Source: Caryophanales bacterium UBA4694 (GTDB lineage: Bacteria > Bacillota_I > Bacilli_A > RFN20 > CAG-288). Taken from it: a stretch of DNA of 25,217 nucleotides. Every line of letters starts with the position of its first letter. The stretch's first letter is position 1. Made by a program: the position numbers and the translations under genes. Shown here piece by piece: positions 16,245 to 23,666 of this stretch. The stretch spans positions 1-25,217 of the forward strand of contig DHKM01000060.1 in NCBI GenBank assembly GCA_002404835.1, written 5' to 3'. The notes under the pieces are model-generated. The model did no database searches and was not told where the DNA came from. It saw nothing but the letters and a program-made list of their open reading frames with translations.

Positions 16245-17141
16245 ATGAAAAAAATACTAATAATTGTCAATGGATATTCAAAAAATCCCAATAACGAATA
16301 TAAAGCAAGAAGAATCACAGAAGAATTCAACAACAGAGGATTCATGGTAGAAACCGTTTCGGCTTTGGATTTGTTACCACTTTGTTATGGAAACTCAATT
16401 GAAATCGAAGGCATAGAAGAATACGCTCTCGCCATCGATTTGGATAAAGATAGCTATCTTGCAGATTGTCTTTCCAAACTCAAGATTCCGCTTTGCAATA
16501 GTTCCAAATCCCTTCATTTAAGCGATGATAAAATGTCATCGATTATTGCGTTACACCAAAGCGGTATTCCGGTTCCTCTTTCCATTCCTGCCCCTCTATG
16601 TTATGTGACAGACATCGAGGAAAAAAAGATGTCCCATTTTCTCGACCAAATAGAGAAGAAACTCTCATATCCTCTTGTTTTCAAATCCAACCATGGCAGC
16701 ATGGGTAAGCAAGTTTTTTTGGTTAAGAACAGAAAGGAACTGGACGAAATAGAAAAAGAAAATTGCAGGATTCCGCATTTATACGAAAAATTCTTATCCA
16801 AACACCAGGGACACGACTATCGAATAATGGTAATCGGAAAAGAAGTGGTGGCATGCATGGAACGCATAAATGAAAATGATTTCCGAAGCAATATCGCCCT
16901 TGGCGGAAAAGGGTATGACGTTACTTCTACTTTGGATGATAAATTCAAAGACTTGGCAGTTTCCGCCTGTAAAATCCTGGATCTTGATTATGCCGGTATT
17001 GACGTCGGCATCGATGATGATGGGAATCCGATATTCATCGAAGCAAACGGAAACGCCTTCTTCACGGAAATCGAAAAGGTCACAAAAATCAATATCACAG
17101 AAAAACTTGTCGAGTATCTCATCGACAAGTTCTGTCTCTAA
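16245..17141 (+). CDS. RimK-like ATP-grasp ligase
   Basis: A 298-residue ATP-grasp enzyme. The N-terminal Rossmann-like domain (about 1-90) includes NSSKSLHLSDDK. The ATP-grasp fold follows with YPLVFKSNHGSMGKQV (ATP-binding lysine and glycine-rich loop, about 145-160), YEKFL, DYRIMVIG and the Mg-binding end FIEANGNAFF. The family joins an amino acid or peptide carboxylate to an amine through an acyl phosphate; RimK adds glutamates to ribosomal protein S6, while close relatives act on other substrates. The substrate here is unknown. An AAGGG stands about 9 bases before the ATG. Its 3' end overlaps the convergent ribU stop by 3 bases, and its last codons carry a terminator for ribU on the other strand. 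Confidence 0.85.
   Translation: MKKILIIVNGYSKNPNNEYKARRITEEFNNRGFMVETVSALDLLPLCYGNSIEIEGIEEYALAIDLDKDSYLADCLSKLKIPLCNSSKSLHLSDDKMSSIIALHQSGIPVPLSIPAPLCYVTDIEEKKMSHFLDQIEKKLSYPLVFKSNHGSMGKQVFLVKNRKELDEIEKENCRIPHLYEKFLSKHQGHDYRIMVIGKEVVACMERINENDFRSNIALGGKGYDVTSTLDDKFKDLAVSACKILDLDYAGIDVGIDDDGNPIFIEANGNAFFTEIEKVTKINITEKLVEYLIDKFCL
17101..17130 (-). terminator. Terminator for ribU inside the end of the ATP-grasp gene
   Basis: The perfect 9-base inverted repeat ACTTGTCGA (17105-17113)/TCGACAAGT (17122-17130) has an 8-base loop. On the minus strand it is followed by TTTTT (17101-17105), 8 bases past the ribU stop. On the plus strand no T run follows, so it should work for ribU only. Confidence 0.7.
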
Positions 17142-17881
17142 TTTTCTGTTTCCTCGTTCTTTTCATCTACGACTTCAGACTTCTTCAAGAAAACCTTGCT
17201 TTTGAATCTTCCGTTTTTCAGCATATGGAAGATGACCCGATTGAATATGAGTTCATAGAACAAACAGACAAGAGATCCTTTGATCAGGTTAAAGGGGAAA
17301 TAGATGGTAAAGATGGCAATTCCGAAAGATGCATTGCCAAACATTCCACGGAACGTTTCTCCAAGCTGATTCCCAGCTTCTAGCAAAGCAGCTTCTACAT
17401 CCTTAAATGTAACAAAAGTTGCTCCATAGACCAAGAAAGTCGGTGTAATAAAAAGATAGTTGAGAAATGTCATCACCGAACTGACAACCAAAACAATCAA
17501 AACATAACCAAGATAACGCATCCAGCGGTTTTTACTGAAAATCTTTAAACCTTTATCCAAAACAAGAAGGCAAAGAGAATAAAGAACCGAAGTGAACAAA
17601 GCTGTGATGTTTCCTATCGGAATCGGAGTCCCGACAGGGCCAAAAGTCAAAAGGTGGAGAAGGGTTTTTCCAAAAGAAACAAAGAGACTTGCCCAAAAAC
17701 CATAGAGAGAATAGGCAACCAAGACAATAGTGTCACTGATTTCAATTTCCAAAAACGAAGCAAAGGGATAGCCTTGGATTTTTCCAAAAAGCATCAACAG
17801 ATAGCCAAGGGCAATAAGCATGCCGACAATGGCGATGCGCACGATTTGTTCGTGCGTGGTGAAACGACTTTTCGACTTCAT
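17138..17881 (-). CDS. ribU: ECF transporter S component, riboflavin (RibU-like)
   Basis: A 247-residue membrane protein with about six hydrophobic segments and the ECF S-component pattern. The N-terminal helix is IVRIAIVGMLIALGYLLMLF, and FASFLEIEISDTIVLVAYSLYG, GPVGTPIPIGNITALF and a final FNLIKGSLVCLFYELIFNRV follow. RibU binds riboflavin outside the cell and works with the shared EcfA/A'/T module, which is not in this window. The riboflavin assignment rests mainly on the FMN riboswitch directly upstream. A Lys/Glu-rich tail (about 220-247) makes it longer than usual. AAAGG precedes the ATG at 17881. It is convergent with the ATP-grasp gene with a 3-base overlap. Confidence 0.88.
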   Translation of the reverse strand: MKSKSRFTTHEQIVRIAIVGMLIALGYLLMLFGKIQGYPFASFLEIEISDTIVLVAYSLYGFWASLFVSFGKTLLHLLTFGPVGTPIPIGNITALFTSVLYSLCLLVLDKGLKIFSKNRWMRYLGYVLIVLVVSSVMTFLNYLFITPTFLVYGATFVTFKDVEAALLEAGNQLGETFRGMFGNASFGIAIFTIYFPFNLIKGSLVCLFYELIFNRVIFHMLKNGRFKSKVFLKKSEVVDEKNEETEN

Positions 17882-17909
17882 AGAATGACCTTTCTACTTT
17901 AGGGCAAAC

Positions 17910-17947
17910 AAAAAGGCTCTTAAAGAAAAATCTTCTTGCAGAGCCTT
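17910..17947 (-). terminator. Attenuator terminator of the FMN riboswitch
   Basis: On the minus strand AAGGCTCT (revcomp 17940-17947) pairs with AGAGCCTT (revcomp 17913-17920), followed by a short T run. It sits between the FMN aptamer and the ribU start, the usual place for a transcription-attenuation platform; FMN binding would favour it and shut off uptake. Confidence 0.75.
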
Positions 17948-17949
17948 CT

Positions 17950-18056
17950 ATCTTCTTTCATCCGGACTATACCGTCGGTCATGGAATTCCACCATGTCAT
18001 GCCTTTCGGCTCGAGGACTTTACCTCCGATAAGGGATTTCACCTAACCCTGAAGAT
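17950..18056 (-). ncRNA. FMN riboswitch (RFN element)
   Basis: The minus strand shows the conserved RFN pieces in order: ATCTTC, AGGGTTAGGTGAAATCCC, GGAGGTAAAGTCC, GAGCCGAAAGGC, GTGGAATTCC, then GACCGACGGTATAGTCCGGA and TGAAAGAAGAT. ATCTTC at the 5' end pairs with GAAGAT at the 3' end to close P1. It binds flavin mononucleotide and controls the ribU gene that starts about 70 bases downstream. Confidence 0.95.
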
Positions 18057-18067
18057 TTTTCACCGAA

Positions 18068-18096
18068 ATTATAATCCGTTTTTCTTTTCTTGTAAA
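18068..18096 (-). promoter_or_regulatory. Promoter of the FMN riboswitch/ribU transcript
   Basis: TTTACA (revcomp 18091-18096), exactly 17 bases, consensus -10 TATAAT (revcomp 18068-18073). Transcription would start just before the aptamer, so ribU is separate from the MarR-GNAT gene upstream. Confidence 0.75.
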
Positions 18097-18103
18097 GAAG
18101 CCA

Positions 18104-19024
18104 TTATAAGTTTTTACCGTAGATTGTCCAGGCAAATTCTTCTTCCGATAATTCCAACTTCCCTTCTTCCTCTTTTTGGAAGGAGAATTCCTGAACGAAT
18201 TTCGGGAGTTCATTTTGAAAGGAATAGCATCTGACGCTGACATGTTTTAGATTCATGCTTCTAGCTCGGGAAAGGATTTCACGGAAAAGGAGGCTTCCGA
18301 TGCCAGCTTCTCTCATGGAAGGTTCCACATATAAATAACGTATTTCGCATTTCTGTTCCGAAATGATCTTGAGAAGACAGCCACCGATTAGTTCACTAGA
18401 CATTTCAGCCATCAGGAAAATGGATTTGCCCTTTGGAAAATCATCAATAGTATTCTTCACTCTACCTTTAATATACTGATAGAACCTTTCATTCTCGATT
18501 CCTTTGTCACCAAAATAAGAGACAAAGCGATCGGAAGCAAAAAGAAGTTCCTTTTCTCCACCATCAAAAATTTGAACAGGAAGGCTTGTCTTGATAATAC
18601 AACGCTTCAAGATCTTCAAAGCATTTTTAAAAGAGTCCAATTCTTCTTGGGACATTTTCTTCAAAAAATCATCCACTCTTTCCTGATATCTTTTTTGAAC
18701 CATTTCATTTACTTTTTTCCCCTTCTCCGTGAGGCAGATATCATAGGCTCTTTTATCCGTTCCAGAAACTCTTCTTTCCACAATATCATCATTCAAAAAA
18801 TGTTTTAGGGTTCGATTGATATATCCTAAATCGATATGGAACATCTTGCTGAAATAAGTAGCAGAAAGATGTCCAGATTTTCCCAACTGAAAGAGGACTT
18901 TGATTTCAAATGGAGAATAAGGCAAATTAAAATCAAAGAACTTTCTGAAGAAGTCTTCTGCCACAAAAGAAATGCCTCGGATTTCCTCGTAAATCGATAG
19001 GTTCGACTTCCCACATGTTTCCAT
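18104..19024 (-). CDS. MarR-family regulator fused to a GNAT acetyltransferase
   Basis: A 306-residue fusion. Residues about 10-145 are a MarR-type winged helix dimer protein: SPFEIKVLFQLGKSG, ATYFSKMFHIDLGYINRTLKHFLNDDIVERR with the wing DKRAYDICLTEKGK, then a helical dimerisation region. Residues about 150-306 are a GNAT domain with the acetyl-CoA loop VEPSMREAGIGSLLFREIL. MarR-GNAT fusions are a known arrangement in which the target and the acetylation substrate are usually unknown. GAAAGGTGG precedes the ATG at 19024. It follows the aconitase X genes on the same strand after a terminator-like hairpin and paired direct repeats, so it may be a local regulator of that operon. Confidence 0.88.
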   Translation of the reverse strand: METCGKSNLSIYEEIRGISFVAEDFFRKFFDFNLPYSPFEIKVLFQLGKSGHLSATYFSKMFHIDLGYINRTLKHFLNDDIVERRVSGTDKRAYDICLTEKGKKVNEMVQKRYQERVDDFLKKMSQEELDSFKNALKILKRCIIKTSLPVQIFDGGEKELLFASDRFVSYFGDKGIENERFYQYIKGRVKNTIDDFPKGKSIFLMAEMSSELIGGCLLKIISEQKCEIRYLYVEPSMREAGIGSLLFREILSRARSMNLKHVSVRCYSFQNELPKFVQEFSFQKEEEGKLELSEEEFAWTIYGKNL

Positions 19025-19087
19025 ATTTTTTCCACCTTTCTGTTATCTTATTCAACATTCTAGAGTGAAAATAACATGAAAAACAAG

Positions 19088-19134
19088 CAAGTATTTTTTC
19101 TGTATTAAAAAAATCCTTTCCAAGTATTTTTTCT
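19088..19134. repeat. Pair of exact 14-bp direct repeats, possible operator
   Basis: CAAGTATTTTTTCT occurs at 19088-19101 and again at 19121-19134, 33 bases apart, close to three helical turns. They sit just upstream of the MarR-GNAT start, so they could be binding sites; chance in AT-rich DNA is the alternative. Confidence 0.55.
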
Positions 19135-19163
19135 CATCATTATTAGATACATGTAAAGGATTT
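19107..19163 (-). terminator. Long-loop terminator after the aconitase X operon
   Basis: On the minus strand AAATCCTTT (revcomp 19155-19163) pairs perfectly with AAAGGATTT (revcomp 19111-19119), followed by a run of seven T. The loop is about 35 bases, longer than usual, and holds one copy of the 14-bp repeat. The site lies shortly after the stop codon at 19181. Confidence 0.5.
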
Positions 19164-19180
19164 AAATTATCAATTATTGC

Positions 19181-19624
19181 TTATCCAACAAGAACCGTTC
19201 CGTCTTCTTTTATTTCAATCTGATCACCAGTTTTAACAGAAGAAAGGAATTCTTCTCCGAGACCATCAATACAGACAAGTGGAACATTTTCCCAAACGTT
19301 ACTAAGAATGACTCCGCTTGCTGCCAATGGATCTATTTCATCTGCAAACAGCATCGCGGAAGGAGCCAGACCACGTCTTGCAGCCGTCTGTAGAACAAGG
19401 CCACCTGTTGTAGAACCAATAGTCTGAGGGAGGCAAAGGATTTTCCCGGTAATTTCCTTGCGGAAAAGATCCGGATTATTCTGATCAGAAACAACAACAT
19501 TCTTTGAAGTTTTGCTAAGCAATGATTTCTGAAAGGAAGCTAATGTATTGAAACCGTGATGCGTTACAACCGCTTCTCCTTTAAGATTGCCTTTGAAAAG
19601 GACTCTTCCATGGAATTCTTTCAT
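19181..19624 (-). CDS. Aconitase X small (swivel) subunit, DUF126
   Basis: A 147-residue protein of the aconitase X swivelling domain: FHGRVLFKGNLKGEAVVT at the start, then GKILCLPQTIGSTTGGLVLQ, APSAMLFADEIDPLAASGVIL and an EDGTVLVG end. It completes the active site of the large subunit encoded just before it. A GTG at 19645 also opens the frame, but AAAGGAG stands 10 bases before the ATG at 19624, which follows the large-subunit stop by one base (TAA-T-ATG), so the ATG is chosen. Confidence 0.88.
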   Translation of the reverse strand: MKEFHGRVLFKGNLKGEAVVTHHGFNTLASFQKSLLSKTSKNVVVSDQNNPDLFRKEITGKILCLPQTIGSTTGGLVLQTAARRGLAPSAMLFADEIDPLAASGVILSNVWENVPLVCIDGLGEEFLSSVKTGDQIEIKEDGTVLVG

Positions 19625-19625
19625 A

Positions 19626-20921
19626 TTAATAATGCTCCTTTCCACTGATAAGCGCTAGGACTTTTTCATCTTTTTCATATCGAGCAAATGTATATGTTCT
19701 CAATTTATTCGAATTGGTAAGAAGCGGTTTGCTTCCAGCAATCGGATTATCCGCATACATGAGTGGGCAAATATAAGATAGATGAGCTCCTGTCTTAACA
19801 AAGCGGTTATATGCTTCCGTCTTCTTGAACTCGTCGATAACATGCATGGATGCCGTAAACACGGTATTAATGACAAGTTTTTCTTTTCCGCTTTCCTTGA
19901 GGGCCTTTTCCATTTTGTCGGTCCAATCATTGAGCTGCTTCAAAGTCAGATGTGGACAACCGATAAAGCACTTATGAGCTTTAGCGGTCTTGTTCTTCCA
20001 CATGATCGGATAGCTCTTATAGACTCTTTCCAGTTCGGCATCGTCGATAACATATTCTTTGGCATCTTCCTTAATCAAGGACTGACCAAGACGTTTAGAT
20101 TCTGGGGTGATCTTATCGATATGGTATAGACCTACAGCGCCATTGGAAGCCGTTGCGGCACCAAAGTCCTTCAAATAAGCAATAGTATCTTCATCAGGTA
20201 GGTCTTTAAGATAGGCATCCAAACCAATGACGTATGGGACTTTTTCCATAACCTTCATGCCTATGGCACTTCCAAGAATCTGTGCTTCCGGAAGCTTTGA
20301 GCATTTCAACACGACTTTATAGTCGGCTTTTCTTCCTTCATCAGTCAAGAAGCCAAATTCAGGAACCACTCCTAGAATCGTACCAAAAAGATCATAGACG
20401 CCGGAATTTCGATTGCATCTTGCACCAAGTACAGAATTTGCATAGACAACTGCAGAACTCTCGGCCCAAGATAAAATATCTCCTTCTTTTGGTGTATTTC
20501 CGACTTGTTCAAGATAACAAGTGCAGCTAAAGCCCTTCTCGTCTTTAAGACCGACCTTCTTCAGCTGATCTTCATAATGTTTTTGTGTCGAATACATGAA
20601 ATGATCAAAGACCAGTCTTTCCAAAGGTCCGGCAGAAACATTGTCATAATCCAGTGGTCTTGGATCAACGGTAAATCCTTCTTCTGCTTTTAATCCCGCT
20701 TTTATAAGTTCATCCATAAGCGGATAGATTGGAGTCAGAAGCTGTAATCCGAAACTTGTGACCAGATGGCCTTCCTTATGTGTAACCTTCACCATCCTTT
20801 TTGCATGGAAGATATCTCCGTATCTAACCAAGCATTCCATCATCTTCGCTTTAGTCTCGCCTTGTTTTCCATCCAAGATATCTCTTTCTTCCTGGGTAAG
20901 AGTCATTTTCGGTTCGTACAT
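19626..20921 (-). CDS. Aconitase X large (catalytic) subunit, DUF521
   Basis: A 431-residue protein of the aconitase X catalytic family. It starts MTLTQEERDILDGKQGE, as in the family, and has SCTCYLEQVGNTP, AESSAVVYANSVLGARCNR with a Gly-rich turn, and CFIGCPHLTLKQL. Several Cys (in CTC, GARC, CFIGC) could hold the iron-sulfur cluster. Characterised members are dehydratases, such as cis-3-hydroxy-L-proline dehydratase in bacteria and a mevalonate 5-phosphate dehydratase in archaea. The substrate here is not clear. GGGAGA lies 8 bases before the ATG. It follows the oxidoreductase gene by 12 bases, so the products may act in one pathway. Confidence 0.9.
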   Translation of the reverse strand: MYEPKMTLTQEERDILDGKQGETKAKMMECLVRYGDIFHAKRMVKVTHKEGHLVTSFGLQLLTPIYPLMDELIKAGLKAEEGFTVDPRPLDYDNVSAGPLERLVFDHFMYSTQKHYEDQLKKVGLKDEKGFSCTCYLEQVGNTPKEGDILSWAESSAVVYANSVLGARCNRNSGVYDLFGTILGVVPEFGFLTDEGRKADYKVVLKCSKLPEAQILGSAIGMKVMEKVPYVIGLDAYLKDLPDEDTIAYLKDFGAATASNGAVGLYHIDKITPESKRLGQSLIKEDAKEYVIDDAELERVYKSYPIMWKNKTAKAHKCFIGCPHLTLKQLNDWTDKMEKALKESGKEKLVINTVFTASMHVIDEFKKTEAYNRFVKTGAHLSYICPLMYADNPIAGSKPLLTNSNKLRTYTFARYEKDEKVLALISGKEHY

Positions 20922-20933
20922 GAATTATTCTCC

Positions 20934-22988
20934 CTATATTTTCATCGCAACTTCATAGCTTCTCCAGATGACAGATCTCAGATTTCCGATTCCGTTGCAA
21001 TCGCCTACGAGGTAAACATTGGCTTCCTCTTTGGCAATCGGAGTAGGAATATATCCGACCGATACAATTGTAGAGTCTGTCTTGATTTCTTCTTGTTTGC
21101 CATCCTTTTTCTTCACAACGACAGCATCGTCTCTGATTTCTACAACGGAGGTTTCCAAATAGACCGGTACCTTATGAAGAGCAAAATATTCTCTAAGATA
21201 TGAAGAGTTGGCCAAGCATATACCAGGTTGAGCAATCAGATCTTCTTTCATTTCAACTATAGTCGGTTTCTTTCCATCCAAGCAAAGCTCATAAGCGATT
21301 TCACATCCAGTCAATCCACCACCTATGACGACAACATTGTCACCTACCGGTTTTCCATTCAAGAAATCAATGGCTTCAATCGCTTTGGTGAATCCTGGAA
21401 GTTTATTCAAAACTCTAGGCTTAGATCCTGTAGCAATAATATAGGAATCGGCTTTCAATGAATGAATATCCTTCACTTCGTTATTAAAATGAATTTCGAT
21501 TTGAAGCTTCTTCATTTGATTCTCATACCAGGCTTCCAGTTCACGAAGTTTTCCCTTGAAACTTGCCTTAGAAGCCGCCAAGAAAGTACCACCAAGTTTT
21601 TCGCTCTTTTCATAGATGACCGGGTTATGTCCACGAAGTTTTAGAACGCGAGCTGCTTCCATGCCTCCGATACCGCCCCCGATGATGGCGACAGTCTTCG
21701 GAGCATTCGTTTTCTTAATGTAATGGACTGTACTTTGCATCGTTTCAGCATTGACTGCACATCGCGACATGTGAAGGGAATCCTTCAACGTCTGAACATT
21801 AGCATGTCCTTTCCAATGAGCCATATTGAAGCATCCATTATGACAGCAGATGCAAGGACGGATTTCATTTTCCTTTCCTTCCTTAAGTTTTGTAACCCAG
21901 GCTCCGTCAGCCAAGAAAGGTCTTGCAAACCCGGCTCCATCGATTTTTCCTTCTTTTATTGCTTCCCCGGCAACTCTAGGATCCAATCTTCCGGCACAAA
22001 CAACCGGTTTATCCGTATATAGTTTAATTGCCTCCACATCAGAAAGGTTGCAATTTTCCTGCATATAAATCGGAGGATGAGCCCAATACCAAGCATCATA
22101 GGTTCCATTATCGCAGTTGAACATATCGTATCCAGCATCCGAAAGATACTTGATTGCCCTTTTAGACTCTTCGAAGTCCCTTCCGACCTCAGTATAATCC
22201 TCGCCCGGAAGTGCGCCTTGACGGAAGCCCTTTGTCTTAGACAAAACAGAATATCTCAAGGAAACAGGGAAATCCTCGCCGCAAGCTTCCTTAATGGCCT
22301 TAACGATGCGTACGGCAAAACGATAACGGTTTTCGAAGCTTCCGCCATAATCATCGGTTCTATGATTGATATATTTCAATGTGAACTGATCGAGTAAATA
22401 TCCCTCATGGACGGCATGGACTTCAACACCATCAACACCTGCTTCCTTAAGGAGTTTGGATGTTTTGGCAAAAGCATCGACGAATTTATCGATTTCCTTC
22501 AATGTCATTTCTCTTGACGGAACCTTATCAGACCATCGATTCGGACAAGGACTAGCCGTTGCACAAATCTTGTCAAAATTCATAATCGGCTTGCTCAAAA
22601 AATTCAGGAAACGGTTGGTTGCTAACTTTTCCATTTCATCAGAAATGGTAAAAGATCTTCCAAAGCCAGCTGTTAACTGAACAAAAAGTTTTGCACCATG
22701 TTTATGAATTTCCTCCATAAACGGTTTTGCTTTCTTGAACATACCCTTATTGGTGTAAAGCCACTGACCAAGCATCGGATTATAAACAGGTTGACATCCT
22801 GGAAGAATCAGTCCAACATCATGTTCAGCCTTATCCAGAAGGAATCTTGCTGCTTCCTTATCAAAATGATTGATTTCCATCCAACCGAACAGATCAGTTC
22901 CACCCATGGAAGTCATGACAATTCTGTTTTTAATTTCGAGATTACCAATCTTCCATGGCGTAAATAACGGCTTTAATGATTCATCCAT
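20934..22988 (-). CDS. Old-yellow-enzyme type Fe-S flavoprotein oxidoreductase (BaiCD/enoate reductase/2,4-dienoyl-CoA reductase-like)
   Basis: A 684-residue protein. Residues 1-370 are an FMN TIM barrel: IKNRIVMTSMGG, HAVHEGYLLDQF (191-202) and RTDDYGGSFENR. A 4Fe-4S motif follows: Cys379, Cys382, Cys386 and Cys410. The C-terminal part has a dinucleotide fold GGGIGGMEAARVL (437 on) and a second GGGLTGCEIAYEL. Relatives use NAD(P)H to reduce enoates, dienoyl-CoA or bile-acid intermediates, mostly in anaerobes. The last Fe-S Cys is farther away (23 residues) than in E. coli-type dienoyl-CoA reductase. AGAGG precedes the ATG at 22988. Expected to be oxygen-sensitive and cytoplasmic; the substrate is unknown but possibly shared with aconitase X downstream. 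Confidence 0.9.
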   Translation of the reverse strand: MDESLKPLFTPWKIGNLEIKNRIVMTSMGGTDLFGWMEINHFDKEAARFLLDKAEHDVGLILPGCQPVYNPMLGQWLYTNKGMFKKAKPFMEEIHKHGAKLFVQLTAGFGRSFTISDEMEKLATNRFLNFLSKPIMNFDKICATASPCPNRWSDKVPSREMTLKEIDKFVDAFAKTSKLLKEAGVDGVEVHAVHEGYLLDQFTLKYINHRTDDYGGSFENRYRFAVRIVKAIKEACGEDFPVSLRYSVLSKTKGFRQGALPGEDYTEVGRDFEESKRAIKYLSDAGYDMFNCDNGTYDAWYWAHPPIYMQENCNLSDVEAIKLYTDKPVVCAGRLDPRVAGEAIKEGKIDGAGFARPFLADGAWVTKLKEGKENEIRPCICCHNGCFNMAHWKGHANVQTLKDSLHMSRCAVNAETMQSTVHYIKKTNAPKTVAIIGGGIGGMEAARVLKLRGHNPVIYEKSEKLGGTFLAASKASFKGKLRELEAWYENQMKKLQIEIHFNNEVKDIHSLKADSYIIATGSKPRVLNKLPGFTKAIEAIDFLNGKPVGDNVVVIGGGLTGCEIAYELCLDGKKPTIVEMKEDLIAQPGICLANSSYLREYFALHKVPVYLETSVVEIRDDAVVVKKKDGKQEEIKTDSTIVSVGYIPTPIAKEEANVYLVGDCNGIGNLRSVIWRSYEVAMKI

Positions 22989-23056
22989 TGTGTTAATCCT
23001 CTTTCCTCTTTATTCTACTTTATCTTTTCTGAGTTTGAAAATAAATTCAACCCGTG

Positions 23057-23071
23057 TTGACAAAATTTCAA
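23057..23071. promoter_or_regulatory. Possible MarR-type operator upstream of the oxidoreductase operon
   Basis: TTGA-N7-TCAA at 23057-23071, about 70 bases before the oxidoreductase start. Short symmetric sites of this kind are compatible with MarR regulators, and a MarR fusion gene lies at the end of the operon. Arms are only 4 bases, so chance is likely enough. Confidence 0.25.
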
Positions 23072-23177
23072 AAGTTATTCGATCCGTCAAGATAGTTATC
23101 ACACTTTTGTAAAACTATATTTCCCTAAAAAGTATCACTCTATTTGAAATAGTTTTGTTTTTTTGGTTCCTATGATA

Positions 23178-23206
23178 TTGACTTCATTTATCTTTTTCTA
23201 TAAACT
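23178..23206 (+). promoter_or_regulatory. Promoter of tRNA-Trp
   Basis: TTGACT (23178-23183), 17-base spacer, TAAACT (23201-23206), about 18 bases before the mature tRNA 5' end. Confidence 0.6.
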
Positions 23207-23224
23207 AATATACGCTTTGAATTT

Positions 23225-23298
23225 GGGGAAATAGTTAAGTGGTATAACAGCGGTCTCCAAAACCGTTATTGAGAGTTCGATTCTTTCTTTCCCCGCCA
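23225..23298 (+). tRNA. tRNA-Trp (CCA)
   Basis: A 74-base cloverleaf with encoded CCA. Acceptor GGGGAAA/TTTCCCC, D-stem GTTA/AAC-type, anticodon stem GCGGT/ACCGT with loop CTCCAAA (anticodon CCA), T-stem GAGAG/CTTTC with one G-T pair, T-loop TTCGATT. Anticodon CCA reads UGG only, which fits use of TGA as stop in this genome. Confidence 0.95.
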
Positions 23299-23312
23299 TT
23301 AAGAAAGCATTA

Positions 23313-23350
23313 GTTTGATACAGTAAAATGTGTCGAACTTTTTTATTTTT
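23313..23350 (+). terminator. Rho-independent terminator after tRNA-Trp
   Basis: GTTTGATACA (23313-23322) pairs with TGTGTCGAAC (23329-23338) with two G-T pairs around a 6-base loop, followed by TTTTTT-A-TTTTT. Confidence 0.75.
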
Positions 23351-23448
23351 ACGAAGGTTCGGTTCTTACCGTTGGTTCGAACATTTAAACTTTAATACAT
23401 ATAATTTTCATTTTAAATTGTGCATTTTTACAATTTTATTCGTCAACG
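23351..23448. other. Non-coding AT-rich spacer with a TCGAACATTT site
   Basis: First part of the gene-free stretch 23299-23666. It includes TCGAACATTT at 23377-23386, identical to the left side of the operator at 24233. No coding frame or RNA gene was recognised. The remainder, 23531-23666, holds only short weak hairpins and CAAGGC repeats near 23569 and 23611. Confidence 0.4.
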
Positions 23449-23522
23449 ATTGAACGATTATCTTAACAAATGAACGATTACAAGAACTATTGAACGTTTA
23501 CCACAACTATTGACCGATTATT
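23449..23522 (+). repeat. Iteron-like direct repeats, about four copies, exact 20-bp period
   Basis: Copies of the consensus TGAACGATTA start at 23451, 23471, 23491 and 23511. The first two are exact; the third has TTTA for ATTA and the fourth TGACC for TGAAC. The first three also share AAC at unit positions 15-17. The preceding bases are mostly AT, giving ATTGAACGATTA. The TTGAACG core matches one arm of the palindrome at 24233-24249. Confidence 0.8.
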
Positions 23523-23666
23523 GAAAAAAGTCATAAAAATGTTACATAAATTATCAAAATAGGATAGCAAGGCATACCGTACTTAGAAACTATAAAAAAT
23601 CTAAGGCACAAGGCTAAAAAGAAAGGCGGCTTCTTATTTTGAAAAGGAAAATAAAGTGATAGTTTT

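Noticed and set aside
23225..23298. Attachment site at the tRNA-Trp 3' end
   Set aside because: No second copy of the tRNA 3' end and no integrase were seen inside the window.
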